This document shows positions 9,068 through 17,231 of a DNA stretch of 64,000 nucleotides, in pieces (within the stretch, counting starts at the first letter, position 1; every line of letters begins with the position of its first letter). This DNA comes from Hymenobacter lapidarius (lineage in GTDB: Bacteria; Bacteroidota; Bacteroidia; Cytophagales; Hymenobacteraceae), in NCBI RefSeq assembly GCF_001816145.1, contig NZ_MDZB01000066.1:1-64000 (forward strand). Reading direction: 5' to 3'. The position numbers were made by a program, and so were the translations under genes. A model generated the notes under the pieces. It was given only the letters and a program-made list of their open reading frames with translations. It was not told where the DNA came from and did no database searches.

Positions 9068-10393
9068 ATGGACGAACCCCAAACCTCCCTGCCCACTACC
9101 AAGGTGGCCCGGGCCGCGCGCTTTGCCAAAACCGGCCTGAGCGTGGGCGCTAACTACGTGAAGCACTACGCCAAGCGGGCCGTAGGCGCCGAATCCACTA
9201 CCGAAGACCTGCACGCCGCCAACGCGGCCGAACTGTACGGCGCCCTGAGTGAAATGAAGGGCTCGGTGCTGAAAGTAGCGCAGATGATGGCGATGGAGAA
9301 GAACCTCCTCCCCACCGCCTACGCCGACCAGTTTGCCAAAGCTCAGTACCAGACCCCGCCCCTCTCCGGCCCGCTGGTGGTGAAGGCCTTCCGGGATGCC
9401 TTCGGGCAGTCGCCGTACACGCTGTTTGATGAGTTTGAGCCCGAAGCGCGGCAGGCTGCCAGCATCGGCCAGGTGCACCGCGCGCTCAAAGACGGGCGCC
9501 AGCTGGCCGTGAAGGTGCAGTACCCGGGCGTGGCGGCAAGCATCAAATCCGACATCAATCTGGTGAAGCCCATTGCCTTGCGCGTAATGGGCCTGAACGA
9601 AAGCCAGGTACGGCCCTATCTGGAAGAAGTGGAAGCGCGCCTGCTGGAAGAAACCGATTACGCCCTGGAGCTGCGGCGGGGCCAGGAAATGGCCGCTAGC
9701 TGCGCGCACCTGCCGCACCTGCAGTTCCCGGCCTACTATCCCGAGCTGTCCCGGGCCCGCATCCTGACGATGGACTGGCTGCCGGGCCAGCACATGAAGG
9801 AGTTTCTGGCCACCGAGCCCAGCCAGGAAGTGCGCAACCAGCTGGGCCAGACGCTGTGGGATTTTTACCAGTTTCAACTCAACGCCCTGCACCAGGTGCA
9901 CGCCGACCCGCACCCCGGCAACTTCCTGCTGAGCACGGACAACGGTGGCACCGTGGGCGTGCTCGATTTCGGGTGCGTGAAGGAAGTGCCTGTGGACGTG
10001 TACACCCTGTTTACGGCCCTGCTGGCGCCAGAAACCTTCGCCGACGAAAGCATTCTGGAAAACCTCCTGGCCGAGGCCGGCGTGCTGCGTCCCACCGACC
10101 CGGCCGCGTTGCGAGCCCTCTACCTACGCACCCTGCGCGTGTCGCTGGAGCTGGTGGGCCGGCCCTTCCGGCAAGCCACTTTCGACTTCGGAGACCCCGC
10201 TTACGTGCAAAGCCTCTACGCTCTCGGCGACGACCTAATGGCCGACCCGGAGCTCAAAAAGCAGCGCGAACCCCGCGGCTCGGCCCACTTCATATACCTC
10301 AACCGCACGTACGTAGGCCTTTTTGCGCTGCTCACCGAACTGGGAGCGGTGATAGCAACCAACGCACCTGTCGAGGTCGTAGTACCGCAGTAA
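9068..10393 (+). CDS. ABC1/AarF/UbiB-family atypical kinase
   Basis: 441 residues of the ADCK/UbiB family, membrane-linked atypical kinases or ATPases tied to quinone or lipid metabolism. Visible features: the N-terminal KxGQ-like region (GSVLKVAQMMAMEKNLLP), the Ala/Gly-rich QAASIGQVHRA loop, the ATP-binding lysine in LAVKVQYPGV, the catalytic HADPHPGNFLL loop and the metal-binding LDFG. All core motifs are present, so it is probably active. It follows a TetR-like regulator, with a perfect palindrome separating the two. Confidence 0.9.
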   Translation: MDEPQTSLPTTKVARAARFAKTGLSVGANYVKHYAKRAVGAESTTEDLHAANAAELYGALSEMKGSVLKVAQMMAMEKNLLPTAYADQFAKAQYQTPPLSGPLVVKAFRDAFGQSPYTLFDEFEPEARQAASIGQVHRALKDGRQLAVKVQYPGVAASIKSDINLVKPIALRVMGLNESQVRPYLEEVEARLLEETDYALELRRGQEMAASCAHLPHLQFPAYYPELSRARILTMDWLPGQHMKEFLATEPSQEVRNQLGQTLWDFYQFQLNALHQVHADPHPGNFLLSTDNGGTVGVLDFGCVKEVPVDVYTLFTALLAPETFADESILENLLAEAGVLRPTDPAALRALYLRTLRVSLELVGRPFRQATFDFGDPAYVQSLYALGDDLMADPELKKQREPRGSAHFIYLNRTYVGLFALLTELGAVIATNAPVEVVVPQ

Positions 10394-10452
10394 CTCATGG
10401 GCAGAAGCAGGGTGCCAACCCCTGCGGCCCGGGCGCTGCTACCTTCGCGGCC

Positions 10453-11001
10453 ATGAACCTACGGGCGGAACTACTGCGGGAGCACTCGGCGCGGCAGACC
10501 CGGCGCCTGACCGAATACGCCTGCGCGCACCCCAAGTATTTCGCTGAGCTGCTCCGGGTGTTTTGGTACGGTACCCCACGGGAGCGGCAGCTTGCAGCCG
10601 ATGTGCTGGGCATGGCCGGGCAGCAGCGGCCAGCGTGGCTGGTACCGCACCTGGCCGGGCTGCTGGCAGCTGCCCAGCCCGACCAGACAGAGCAGCACCC
10701 GGCCGTGCGGCGCAGCGTGGTGCGGGTGCTGCAGTTTGTGGCGGTGCCCGAAGAATGGCAGGCCCTGACCTACGACCTGTGCCTGGGGCTTCTAGTGGCA
10801 CCCACAGAGCTCGTGGCCATCAGAGGATATGCCTTGAGCGCAGCCACGCGCTTGGCGGGCGCCTATCCGGAGCTGGCCACCGAATTGCTGGCGGCCATTG
10901 AAAGCGTACTTAGCACTGCAACTTCGGCAGCACTACACAGCCGGGCAGCGCGCGAAATGCCAAAACTTCGTAGCGTTATCCGGGACGTTTTGCCCGGTTA
11001 G
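10453..11001 (+). CDS. HEAT-like repeat protein
   Basis: 182 residues, almost entirely alpha-helical with short repeated helix pairs (for example YFAELLRVFWYGTPRERQLAADVLG and LVAIRGYALSAATRLAGAYPELATELL, overlapping segments of an ARM/HEAT-type fold). Such proteins usually act as protein-binding scaffolds; no specific role is visible. The ATG at 10453 was chosen because the upstream open frame overlaps the ABC1 gene in another reading frame. A TACCTTCG box ends 5 nt before the ATG. Its last 95 codons and downstream sequence are duplicated at 14.37-14.71 kb. Confidence 0.7.
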   Translation: MNLRAELLREHSARQTRRLTEYACAHPKYFAELLRVFWYGTPRERQLAADVLGMAGQQRPAWLVPHLAGLLAAAQPDQTEQHPAVRRSVVRVLQFVAVPEEWQALTYDLCLGLLVAPTELVAIRGYALSAATRLAGAYPELATELLAAIESVLSTATSAALHSRAAREMPKLRSVIRDVLPG

Positions 11002-11065
11002 CTGTTGGCTTGGCTCAGCTATATGCTTATACGTTTCCCTCCATTTTTATGAAAAAAATCGGTGG
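11002..11065 (+). repeat. Upstream copy of the sequence that precedes the dienelactone hydrolase gene
   Basis: After the HEAT-like stop codon the sequence continues CTGTTGGCTTGGCTCAG and then CCCTCCATTTTTATGAAAAA. It closely matches 14656-14706, where the same block leads into the dienelactone hydrolase start codon. With the copy of the HEAT C-terminus at 14370 this forms a direct repeat of about 350 bp flanking the insert. Confidence 0.75.
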
Positions 11066-11153
11066 TGGTAAAATAGGGCGTGATAGTAGTTTTAACCTGA
11101 CTAACGGGCTTGCAGATAACGAGTTGAAAGCGAATCAAGCACTCGCGCCCGTC

Positions 11154-11430
11154 TTAGGTTGGTCGGTAACTGGGACAGGGCCGTCGCTTTTTTAACAGCT
11201 TGCCGGTGGCCGGGCGCGAGACGCCAGTTAAGCGCCTAGTGGCGCGTTGGCAGACGCGCTCGAGCAAGAGCATCACCCCCCGAGCGACGGCTTGGCCAAG
11301 GCCAGCCCGAACCAACAGGGGCCAATGGCGGCGGGCCGTCCACCGGTACTCGGGCTGGCCGGTACGGCTGCCGTGCTTGCGCACCGCCGTGCAACCATAC
11401 TTGCCAAGCGTTGCCTTTCTCGGAAGTACG
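11154..11430 (-). pseudogene. Relic of an IS1-like transposase (InsA-type N-terminus)
   Basis: On the minus strand a degenerate frame reads YGCTAVRKHGSRTGQPEYRW and, further on, VCQRATRRLTGVSRPATGKLLKK. This matches the layout of IS1 InsA proteins: a zinc-finger start with V.KHG...G..RY.C, then a helix-turn-helix ..RATAR..GVS..T....LK. Several expected cysteines are lost, and the downstream DDE catalytic part (InsB) is not recognisable. It lies inside the AT-richer insert bracketed by the HEAT-gene duplication. The rest of 11002-11617 holds the duplicated leader of the dienelactone hydrolase gene (to about 11065) and a promoter. Confidence 0.45.
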
Positions 11431-11480
11431 CACTCAAGGTTCGAATCGCCTCCTACTTAACCACCGCCTAAAGTTATAGG

Positions 11481-11509
11481 TTGTTTAGACCTTTGAATAA
11501 GTTAATTTG
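11481..11509 (+). promoter_or_regulatory. Promoter upstream of the zinc metalloprotease
   Basis: TTG (11481-11483), 19 bp, then TAATTTG (11503-11509), close to the Bacteroidota -33/-7 consensus. It lies about 110 bp upstream of the metalloprotease ATG. Confidence 0.45.
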
Positions 11510-11617
11510 CAGGATGATAAACCTGCTCAGGAAAGAATAAAAAATACACCTATAGTTTTTCCTGCCGTCGGTTTGTTAACTAAAAATCATCAAATAAACA
11601 CAACCCAGTAGATTCAC

Positions 11618-13606
11618 ATGAAGAAGGAGTTACTACTAATAGGTCTGTTTACCACCCTTAGCAGCCTAGCTTATAGCCAAACCAGTCCAACGCCAGGACC
11701 GATTCCTACCGTTGCCGATTCGGTAAAAAAAGTGGCGGGTGCCGCTGGTCTGCAGGGCAATGCCACCAAAAAATCTCAGCCCAAACCCTACAAAACGGTA
11801 ATTACCGACAAAGCAATTACCAAATCCGGCTTTTTTAAAGTTCATAAAGTCGACGATAAGTATTTTTTCGAGATGGCCGATTCGGTAATGGGCCGGGAAA
11901 TACTGGTGGTTAACCGGATTTCGAAAGCCGGTTCCGAAGTGCGGGCTGCCGCCGGTTACGCCGGCGACCAGATTGGCAGCTCGGTGATTCAATTCGTGAA
12001 AGGGCCGAATGACCGCGTTTTTCTGCGCAAGATATCGTTTAGCACCTACAGCCCCGATAGCACCAAGGCCATGTACCAGGCTGTGCAGCGCTCTAATATT
12101 CAGGCTATTGTAGCAGCATTTAATATTGCCGCTTACACCCCCAACAAGAAAGGCAGCGTAATTGACATCACCGATTACATTAACGGTGAAAACGAAATAT
12201 TCTCCTTCAGTTCGGCGGCCGCAAAATCCCGCATCCGGCTGGGTGATTTTATTGGCGACCGGAGTTATATCGAAAATGTACGCAGTTTCCCAACCAACGT
12301 CGAAGTAACCACGGTCAAAACCTACGCCCTTACCCCGGCCCCTACCCCGGCCTCGGGCAGCCCCGGAACGCCGGCGGCGGGGAGCGGAGGCAAGAATTTG
12401 ACTGGTTCGTCTACCATTGAAGTGAACACCTCGCTGGTGGTGTTGCCAAAAAAGCCCATGCAGCCCCGCTACTTCGACCCGAGGGTGGGTTATTTTACCG
12501 TGGGTTATACCGATTTTGATACCAACCCACAAGGCGTAAAGGAGATACAGATGGTGAAACGCTGGCGTCTGGAGCCCAAGCCCCAGGATGTGGCCCGTTA
12601 CAATAGAGGAGAATTGGTTGAACCGCGCGAGCCAATCGTATTTTATATCGACCCGGCTACGCCCAAAAAATGGGTGCCTTACCTGATAGCAGGTGTAAAC
12701 GACTGGCAGAAAGCATTCGAAAAAGCCGGTTTTAAAAACGCCATTATCGGTAAAGTGGCCCCCACCGCGAAAGAAGACCCCAATTGGAGTATCGACGATG
12801 CCCGGCACTCGGCGATTGTGTACAAACCTTCAGAAATTTCCAATGCCAGCGGCCCCAGTATCTCGGACCCCCGCAGCGGCGAAATAATGGAAAGCCACAT
12901 AAACTGGTACCACAACGTAATGAAACTAGTGCACGACTGGTACATGATTCAGGCTTCGGCGGTTGACCCGCGGGCCCGGAAAATGGAATTCAGCGACGAA
13001 CTAATGGGCGATTTAATCCGGTTTGTTTCGTCACACGAGGTGGGCCACACCATTGGGTTGCGGCATAACTACGGCTCTAGCTCCACGGTACCCGTAGAAA
13101 AGCTGCGGGATAAAAAGTGGGTGGAAGCCAACGGGCATACACCTTCTATCATGGATTACGCCCGCTTCAACTACGTAGCCCAACCCGGAGACAATATTAC
13201 CACCAAAGGCATTTACCCGCGCATCGGCGATTATGATTTGTGGGCGATAGAGTGGGGCTACAAAATATTGCCGAATGCCAAAAGCGCCGCCGATGAAGTA
13301 GGCACTTTAAATAAATTAACGGTAGCAAAACTAAAAAACCGCCGGCACTGGTTTGGCACCGAAACCAACCCGAACGACCCGCACTCGCAAAACGAAGACT
13401 TAGGCGATAACGCCATGAAAGCCAGCGAGTACGGCATCAAGAACCTACAATACATACTAAACAAGCTGCCCGACTGGACCCGCGAGCCCAACGAAGACTA
13501 CCAAAATCTGGAAACCATGTACGGGCAGTTAACTGCGCAATACAACCGCTATTTGGGCCACGTGCAAAAATATTGGGGGCATTTACGAAAATCCGAAAAC
13601 GGTTGA
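11618..13606 (+). CDS. Zinc-dependent metalloprotease (DUF5117/DUF4953 type), cut short by a frameshift
   Basis: 662 residues with a signal peptide (MKKELLLIGLFTTLSSLAYS). The region around residues 65-100 (AITKSGFFKVHKVDDKYFFE) is the DUF5118-like start of this Bacteroidota family, followed by a DUF5117-like part and a gluzincin/metzincin-type active site HEVGHTIGLRHN, with zinc ligands His473, His477 and His483 and Glu474 as base. Frame is lost near 13573, within TATTGGGGGC; removing one base restores an 859-residue protein ending at 14198. The catalytic core is intact, so a truncated enzyme might still work. Codon use is more AT-rich than that of neighbouring genes, and the whole unit sits in a bracketed insert, which suggests transfer. 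Confidence 0.85.
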   Translation: MKKELLLIGLFTTLSSLAYSQTSPTPGPIPTVADSVKKVAGAAGLQGNATKKSQPKPYKTVITDKAITKSGFFKVHKVDDKYFFEMADSVMGREILVVNRISKAGSEVRAAAGYAGDQIGSSVIQFVKGPNDRVFLRKISFSTYSPDSTKAMYQAVQRSNIQAIVAAFNIAAYTPNKKGSVIDITDYINGENEIFSFSSAAAKSRIRLGDFIGDRSYIENVRSFPTNVEVTTVKTYALTPAPTPASGSPGTPAAGSGGKNLTGSSTIEVNTSLVVLPKKPMQPRYFDPRVGYFTVGYTDFDTNPQGVKEIQMVKRWRLEPKPQDVARYNRGELVEPREPIVFYIDPATPKKWVPYLIAGVNDWQKAFEKAGFKNAIIGKVAPTAKEDPNWSIDDARHSAIVYKPSEISNASGPSISDPRSGEIMESHINWYHNVMKLVHDWYMIQASAVDPRARKMEFSDELMGDLIRFVSSHEVGHTIGLRHNYGSSSTVPVEKLRDKKWVEANGHTPSIMDYARFNYVAQPGDNITTKGIYPRIGDYDLWAIEWGYKILPNAKSAADEVGTLNKLTVAKLKNRRHWFGTETNPNDPHSQNEDLGDNAMKASEYGIKNLQYILNKLPDWTREPNEDYQNLETMYGQLTAQYNRYLGHVQKYWGHLRKSENG

Positions 13607-14198
13607 ACAATCTGGCCCGGTTTACGAACGCACTCCGGCAGATACGCAAAAAGAAGCGCTGGCTTTTTTAGACAAGAATTTATTTACTACACCTTTGTGG
13701 CTAATTGATAAGCCGGTATTGGATGACATTGGCGGCAATCCTTTATCGGTGGTGTCGCGTAGTCAAGAAACTATTCTCACCCGCTTAATTAGCAACAATA
13801 CGTTGTCCAAACTAATTACCGGTGAGGCCTTTGATGGGGACAAAGCATACAAAATAACTTCATTTTTTTCCGATATAAATAATTCCATTTTTAAAGAAGT
13901 TAGAAATAATCAACCCATTGATGTGTACCGCCGCAACCTGCAGAAGATTTATGTTGAGAAGCTGATAGAATTGGTGAAGCCCGCGCCAGTTACTCCAGTG
14001 ATTACGCCATCTTCTCGAAACGCCATGGCCGCCACTATCGCGCAACAAGGCGATGTTATTTCAGTGGCCAAAGCTGAGTTACGCAACATTAATTCCCTCG
14101 TAAAATCTTCGTTACCCAGTCAAAAAGATTCCTTAAGCAAATACCATTTGCAGGATATTTCGGACAGGATAGAGCAAGCCCTAAATCCGAAGGGTTAA
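13575..14198 (+). pseudogene. Out-of-frame C-terminal part of the zinc metalloprotease
   Basis: Reading from the G-run at 13575, this frame continues GGIYENPKTVEQSGPVYERT and then LFTTPLWLIDKPVLDDIGG, the expected continuation of the DUF4953 region of the 11618 gene, and stops at 14198. An ATG-like start at 13695 exists but is internal to the family. Total length 11618-14198 is 2581 nt, one base more than a multiple of three, consistent with a single inserted base. It could be a true mutation or a homopolymer error. Confidence 0.8.
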
Positions 14199-14218
14199 GG
14201 AAAGACAAGTGTTTTCCG

Positions 14219-14262
14219 AAAAAGAGTTGCTCCTTATTTTAGGAGCAACTCTTTTTATTTAT
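14219..14262 (+). terminator. Intrinsic terminator after the metalloprotease
   Basis: AAAAAGAGTTGCTCC, a short AT-rich loop, then GGAGCAACTCTTTTT and further T-rich sequence: a 15-bp stem with a U-tail, 21 bp after the stop codon. Confidence 0.85.
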
Positions 14263-14367
14263 TTTAATATTATTTATTAAAAACCAGGTGCAAATGAATG
14301 ACGGTGGTAAAGCAGGAGGGGATTCGGTCCTTGGGTGTATGCTTTCAACAATGGTGATGGGTGACGA

Positions 14368-14655
14368 GTGTGGTGCAGGTGCTGCAGTTTGTGGCGGTGC
14401 CCGAAGAATAGCACGCCCCGGCCTTCGAACTGTGCCTGCGGCTGCTGCTGGCGACTTCCGAGCCCCGTGGCCGTCAGCGGATATGCCCTGAGCGCGGCCA
14501 CGCGTCTGGCGGCCGTTTATCCGGAAGTCGCCCCCGAGCTGCTCGCGGCTATTGAAAGCGTGGTTAGCACTACAACGTCGGCAGCACTACACAGCCGGGC
14601 AGCGCACGAAACGCCAAAACTTCGCAGCGTTATCCGGGACGTTTTGCCCGGTTAG
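14368..14655 (+). pseudogene. Duplicated C-terminal fragment of the HEAT-like gene
   Basis: From about 14370 the DNA matches 10711-11001 of the HEAT-like gene. The first third is out of frame and degenerate. The last 60 codons are in frame and nearly identical in protein (SGYALSAATRLA, TSAALHSRAAHETPKLRSV, IRDVLPG and stop). There is no start and no N-terminal half. Nucleotide similarity continues past the stop into the leader of the next gene. It is a broken copy left by duplication or by the event that placed the metalloprotease insert. Positions 14263-14367 hold nothing recognisable. Confidence 0.8.
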
Positions 14656-14695
14656 CTGTTGGCTTGGCTCAGTGATATCAACCCCCTCTATTTTC

Positions 14696-15568
14696 ATGAA
14701 AAAACTCCTTGCCCTCGGGGTCGCGTTTTTGAGCCTGACCTTCTCCGCATCGGCCCAACAACTGGCCAGCTGCTGCGCCAAGCCGGCCGGCAACCTGTCG
14801 GCTTCGGCCACGGAGGCCTTTGCCATGCTGGCGGCTAATAAAGACTTTTCGGGCGGCCACGATGCGCCCCTGCCTTTCGAGTTCAAAGGCGAAGGCCGCA
14901 ACATCGAGTTCAAGACCCCGGACGGCACTGTGGGCCGGGGCTTCGAAATCAAGAGCGCCACGCCCAGCAACAAGTACTTGTTCGTGATTCACGAGTGGTG
15001 GGGCCTGAACGACTACATCAAGAAGGAAGCCGCCACGTTTGCCAGTGAGATGCCCGGCGTCAACGTCATTGCCGTGGACCTGTACGATGGCAAAGTGGCC
15101 ACCACGCCCGAAGAAGCCGGCAAATACATGGGCGCCGTGAAATCGGAGCGCGCCGTGGCCATCCTCAAAGGGGCGCAGCAATACGCCGGCCCCAAGGCCC
15201 AGTTTGCCAGCATCGGCTGGTGCTTCGGCGGCGGCTGGAGCCTGCAGGAAGCCCTGCTAGGCGGCAAGCAAACCGTGGGCTGCGTGATGTACTACGGCAT
15301 GCCCGAGAAAGATGTGGCTAAGCTCAAAACCCTCAATACCGACGTGTTGGGCATTTTCGCAACCCAGGACAGGTGGATTAATCCCGAGGTGGTGGCCCAG
15401 TTCAAAAAGGACATGGCCGCGGCCGGCAAGAAGGTGACCATTGAGAGCTACGATGCCGACCACGCCTTTGCCAACCCCTCCAACCCCAAGTTCAACAAGG
15501 AATTTGCGGCCCAGGCCCACAGCAAAGCCCTTACGTACCTGCGGGGCAAATTCAAGGTAAAATCCTAG
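14696..15568 (+). CDS. Exported dienelactone hydrolase-family protein
   Basis: 290 residues with a signal peptide (MKKLLALGVAFLSLTFSASA). The mature part is an alpha/beta hydrolase of the DLH type: FVIHEWWGLNDYIKKEA near residue 100, VNVIAVDLYDGKVA, the nucleophile region ASIGWCFGGGW (Cys in the G-x-C-x-G elbow) and a late DADHAFANPSNP holding the catalytic His. DLH enzymes open lactone rings or act on related esters; the substrate here is unknown and the location is periplasmic. The ATG at 14696 gives the signal peptide; the longer frame upstream reads through the HEAT fragment. Confidence 0.9.
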   Translation: MKKLLALGVAFLSLTFSASAQQLASCCAKPAGNLSASATEAFAMLAANKDFSGGHDAPLPFEFKGEGRNIEFKTPDGTVGRGFEIKSATPSNKYLFVIHEWWGLNDYIKKEAATFASEMPGVNVIAVDLYDGKVATTPEEAGKYMGAVKSERAVAILKGAQQYAGPKAQFASIGWCFGGGWSLQEALLGGKQTVGCVMYYGMPEKDVAKLKTLNTDVLGIFATQDRWINPEVVAQFKKDMAAAGKKVTIESYDADHAFANPSNPKFNKEFAAQAHSKALTYLRGKFKVKS

Positions 15569-15619
15569 AGACCCGTAGCTTGGACTCTGTGAGTCCGCGT
15601 CACAATTCCTCGATTTCTT

Positions 15620-15650
15620 AAAGCCTTTCCCAAATGGGAAAGGCTTTTTT
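15620..15650 (+). terminator. Intrinsic terminator after the dienelactone hydrolase gene
   Basis: AAGCCTTTCCC, AAA, TGGGAAAGGCTTTTTT: a perfect stem with a six-T tail, about 50 bp after the stop. Confidence 0.88.
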
Positions 15651-15698
15651 CGTTAATTTGAAGTGCTTCCCACAGGACACTTTCTCATCGACTTCGCC

Positions 15699-16169
15699 AT
15701 GGCCCCGCTCGCTTCCCTCCTGTCCGAATACGGCGAAAGCCACCAAAACCCCACCAACAAGCTGGTGCATTGGGTGTGTGTGCCGCTCATTATGTTTTCG
15801 CTGCTGGGCTTGCTCTGGGCAGTACCCGTGCCCGCAGTAGTTGAGCGGGTAAGCCCGTGGTTAAACTGGGGCACGTTGGTGATGGTACTAGCCCTCATCT
15901 ACTACGTGCGCCTGAGCGGGCGGCTGGCCCTGGGCATGGTGCTGGTGTGGGTGGCTATGGCCGCCGCGCTGCGGCTGGTGGCCGGCACGGCGGCGCTACC
16001 GCTGTGGGGCATTTGCCTCGTCATCTTCGCCGTAGCCTGGGTGGGCCAGTTCTGGGGCCACAAGGTGGAAGGCAAAAAGCCCAGCTTTCTCAAGGACCTG
16101 CAGTTTCTGCTCATTGGGCCGCTGTGGCTGCTGCACTTCGTGTACCGCCGGCTGGGCTGGACTTACTAA
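15699..16169 (+). CDS. Mpo1/DUF962-family membrane protein
   Basis: 156 residues with four predicted membrane helices. The start region SLLSEYGESHQNPTNKLVHW is the DUF962 hallmark, and FWGHKVEGKKPSFLKDLQFL near the C-terminus is the second conserved block with histidines that may bind iron. The yeast member Mpo1 is an Fe(II)-dependent dioxygenase acting on 2-hydroxy fatty acids; by family, this protein may act on hydroxylated lipids in the inner membrane. The ATG at 15699 is preferred to the GTG at 15663 because the family begins close to MAPLASLLSEYG. Confidence 0.85.
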   Translation: MAPLASLLSEYGESHQNPTNKLVHWVCVPLIMFSLLGLLWAVPVPAVVERVSPWLNWGTLVMVLALIYYVRLSGRLALGMVLVWVAMAAALRLVAGTAALPLWGICLVIFAVAWVGQFWGHKVEGKKPSFLKDLQFLLIGPLWLLHFVYRRLGWTY

Positions 16170-16259
16170 TCACAGCCTTTTTCGGTCTGGCTCTGAATTC
16201 GAACAGCATGGCGCAAAGCATTGCACTGTCAACGCCGCCGTCGGTGCTTTTGCTCTGCT

Positions 16260-16979
16260 TTACGCTATGGCCAGCAGGCCCGCCAGCTCGGCCACGCAGT
16301 CGGTGAGCTGCTCCCAGGCGGGGAGCACGAAGTACTGATTTTGGTAGCGCGTGCCACTCACAGGCGTGCGCAACACGGTGGCGAGGTCAAATACGAGACG
16401 CGGCGTGTTCTCGTTCACGCAGTGGTGGATTTCGCCGGCCGAGGAGAGCAGGCCCGCGCCGTACAGCCGCGGCTGTTCTTCGTGCTGCACCAGGCCGAAC
16501 TCGGCGGTGAAGAAATACAGCGCCCAAAGCTGCTCCCGCGCCGGCGAACCCACCGGCTGCGCCCGATACGCCTGCCCCAGCATGTGCAGGAAGTCGGCCA
16601 AGCCCTTGTCGAGCAGCATGGGCACGTGCCCAAACAAGTCGTGGAACAGGTCAGGCTGCGGGCTGAAGTCAAACGCGTGCATCGGCCGGATGCGGGTCAC
16701 AACCGGAAACCGCCGCTCGGCCAGCAACTCGAAAAACGCCCCCGGCTCGAAGGGCCGCCCCACCGGCGCCAGCGCCCAGCCCGTGTTCTCGAACACGGTA
16801 GCGCTGAGCTCGCCGATGTCCGGGATGGCCTCCCGCCGCATGCCCAGGCGGGCCAGCCCCTCGCTGAAAGCCGGCGCGGCCCGCCGGTGCAGCAGCGCGG
16901 TCTGGCGGTCAAACAGAACTTTCCAGATGAGCTGGTCCTGGCCAGCGGTAGTTGCGGAAGGAAGCTTGGTAAACATCAT
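16260..16979 (-). CDS. phhA: Phenylalanine 4-monooxygenase (aromatic amino acid hydroxylase)
   Basis: Hydroxylates phenylalanine to tyrosine using Fe(II), O2 and a pterin. The 239 residues match the bacterial single-domain enzyme. Key segments: FPVVTRIRPMHAFDFSPQPD, the iron-binding PDLFHDLFGHVPML (two His ligands), the later Glu ligand in FFTAEFGLV and YGAGLLSSAGEIHH. The gene lies just downstream of the trp-aroF operon on the same strand, but a terminator at 16989-17025 separates them, so it probably has separate expression. Its placement next to aromatic biosynthesis genes links Phe use or Tyr supply to that pathway. Confidence 0.93.
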   Translation of the reverse strand: MMFTKLPSATTAGQDQLIWKVLFDRQTALLHRRAAPAFSEGLARLGMRREAIPDIGELSATVFENTGWALAPVGRPFEPGAFFELLAERRFPVVTRIRPMHAFDFSPQPDLFHDLFGHVPMLLDKGLADFLHMLGQAYRAQPVGSPAREQLWALYFFTAEFGLVQHEEQPRLYGAGLLSSAGEIHHCVNENTPRLVFDLATVLRTPVSGTRYQNQYFVLPAWEQLTDCVAELAGLLAIA

Positions 16980-16988
16980 GAGTAGGCG

Positions 16989-17025
16989 AAAAAAAAGCCC
17001 GATATCCTGGCGGATTCGGGCTTTT
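16989..17025 (-). terminator. Intrinsic terminator at the end of the trp-aroF operon
   Basis: Read on the minus strand: AAAAGCCCGAATCCGCC, AGG, then ATATCGGGCTTTTTTT, a stem around AAGCCCGA/TCGGGCTT with a seven-T tail. It falls between aroF and phhA. The rest of 17026-17231 shows no gene. Confidence 0.8.
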
Positions 17026-17231
17026 GAAGGTTTTTAGTGAAGTAGTGGCATCATGCCTTGCTCTTCCTTTCCGCCAATAGCAGCCCACGCTTCCCCTGTT
17101 TGGGGCAAGTCATTAGGTTGGTAATATTGACGTGTTGGTGGCGCATAACTGTGACGAATGTAAGAACCTGTTTCAACAATACAAGTCCCTGCTGAAATTA
17201 AATAATCAATAAGCAGAACCAGCCCAGCCCG

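Noticed and set aside
11430..11465. tRNA-like 3' end (GGTTCGAATC)
   Set aside because: The flanking bases do not pair as a T-stem and no cloverleaf or acceptor partner was found upstream.
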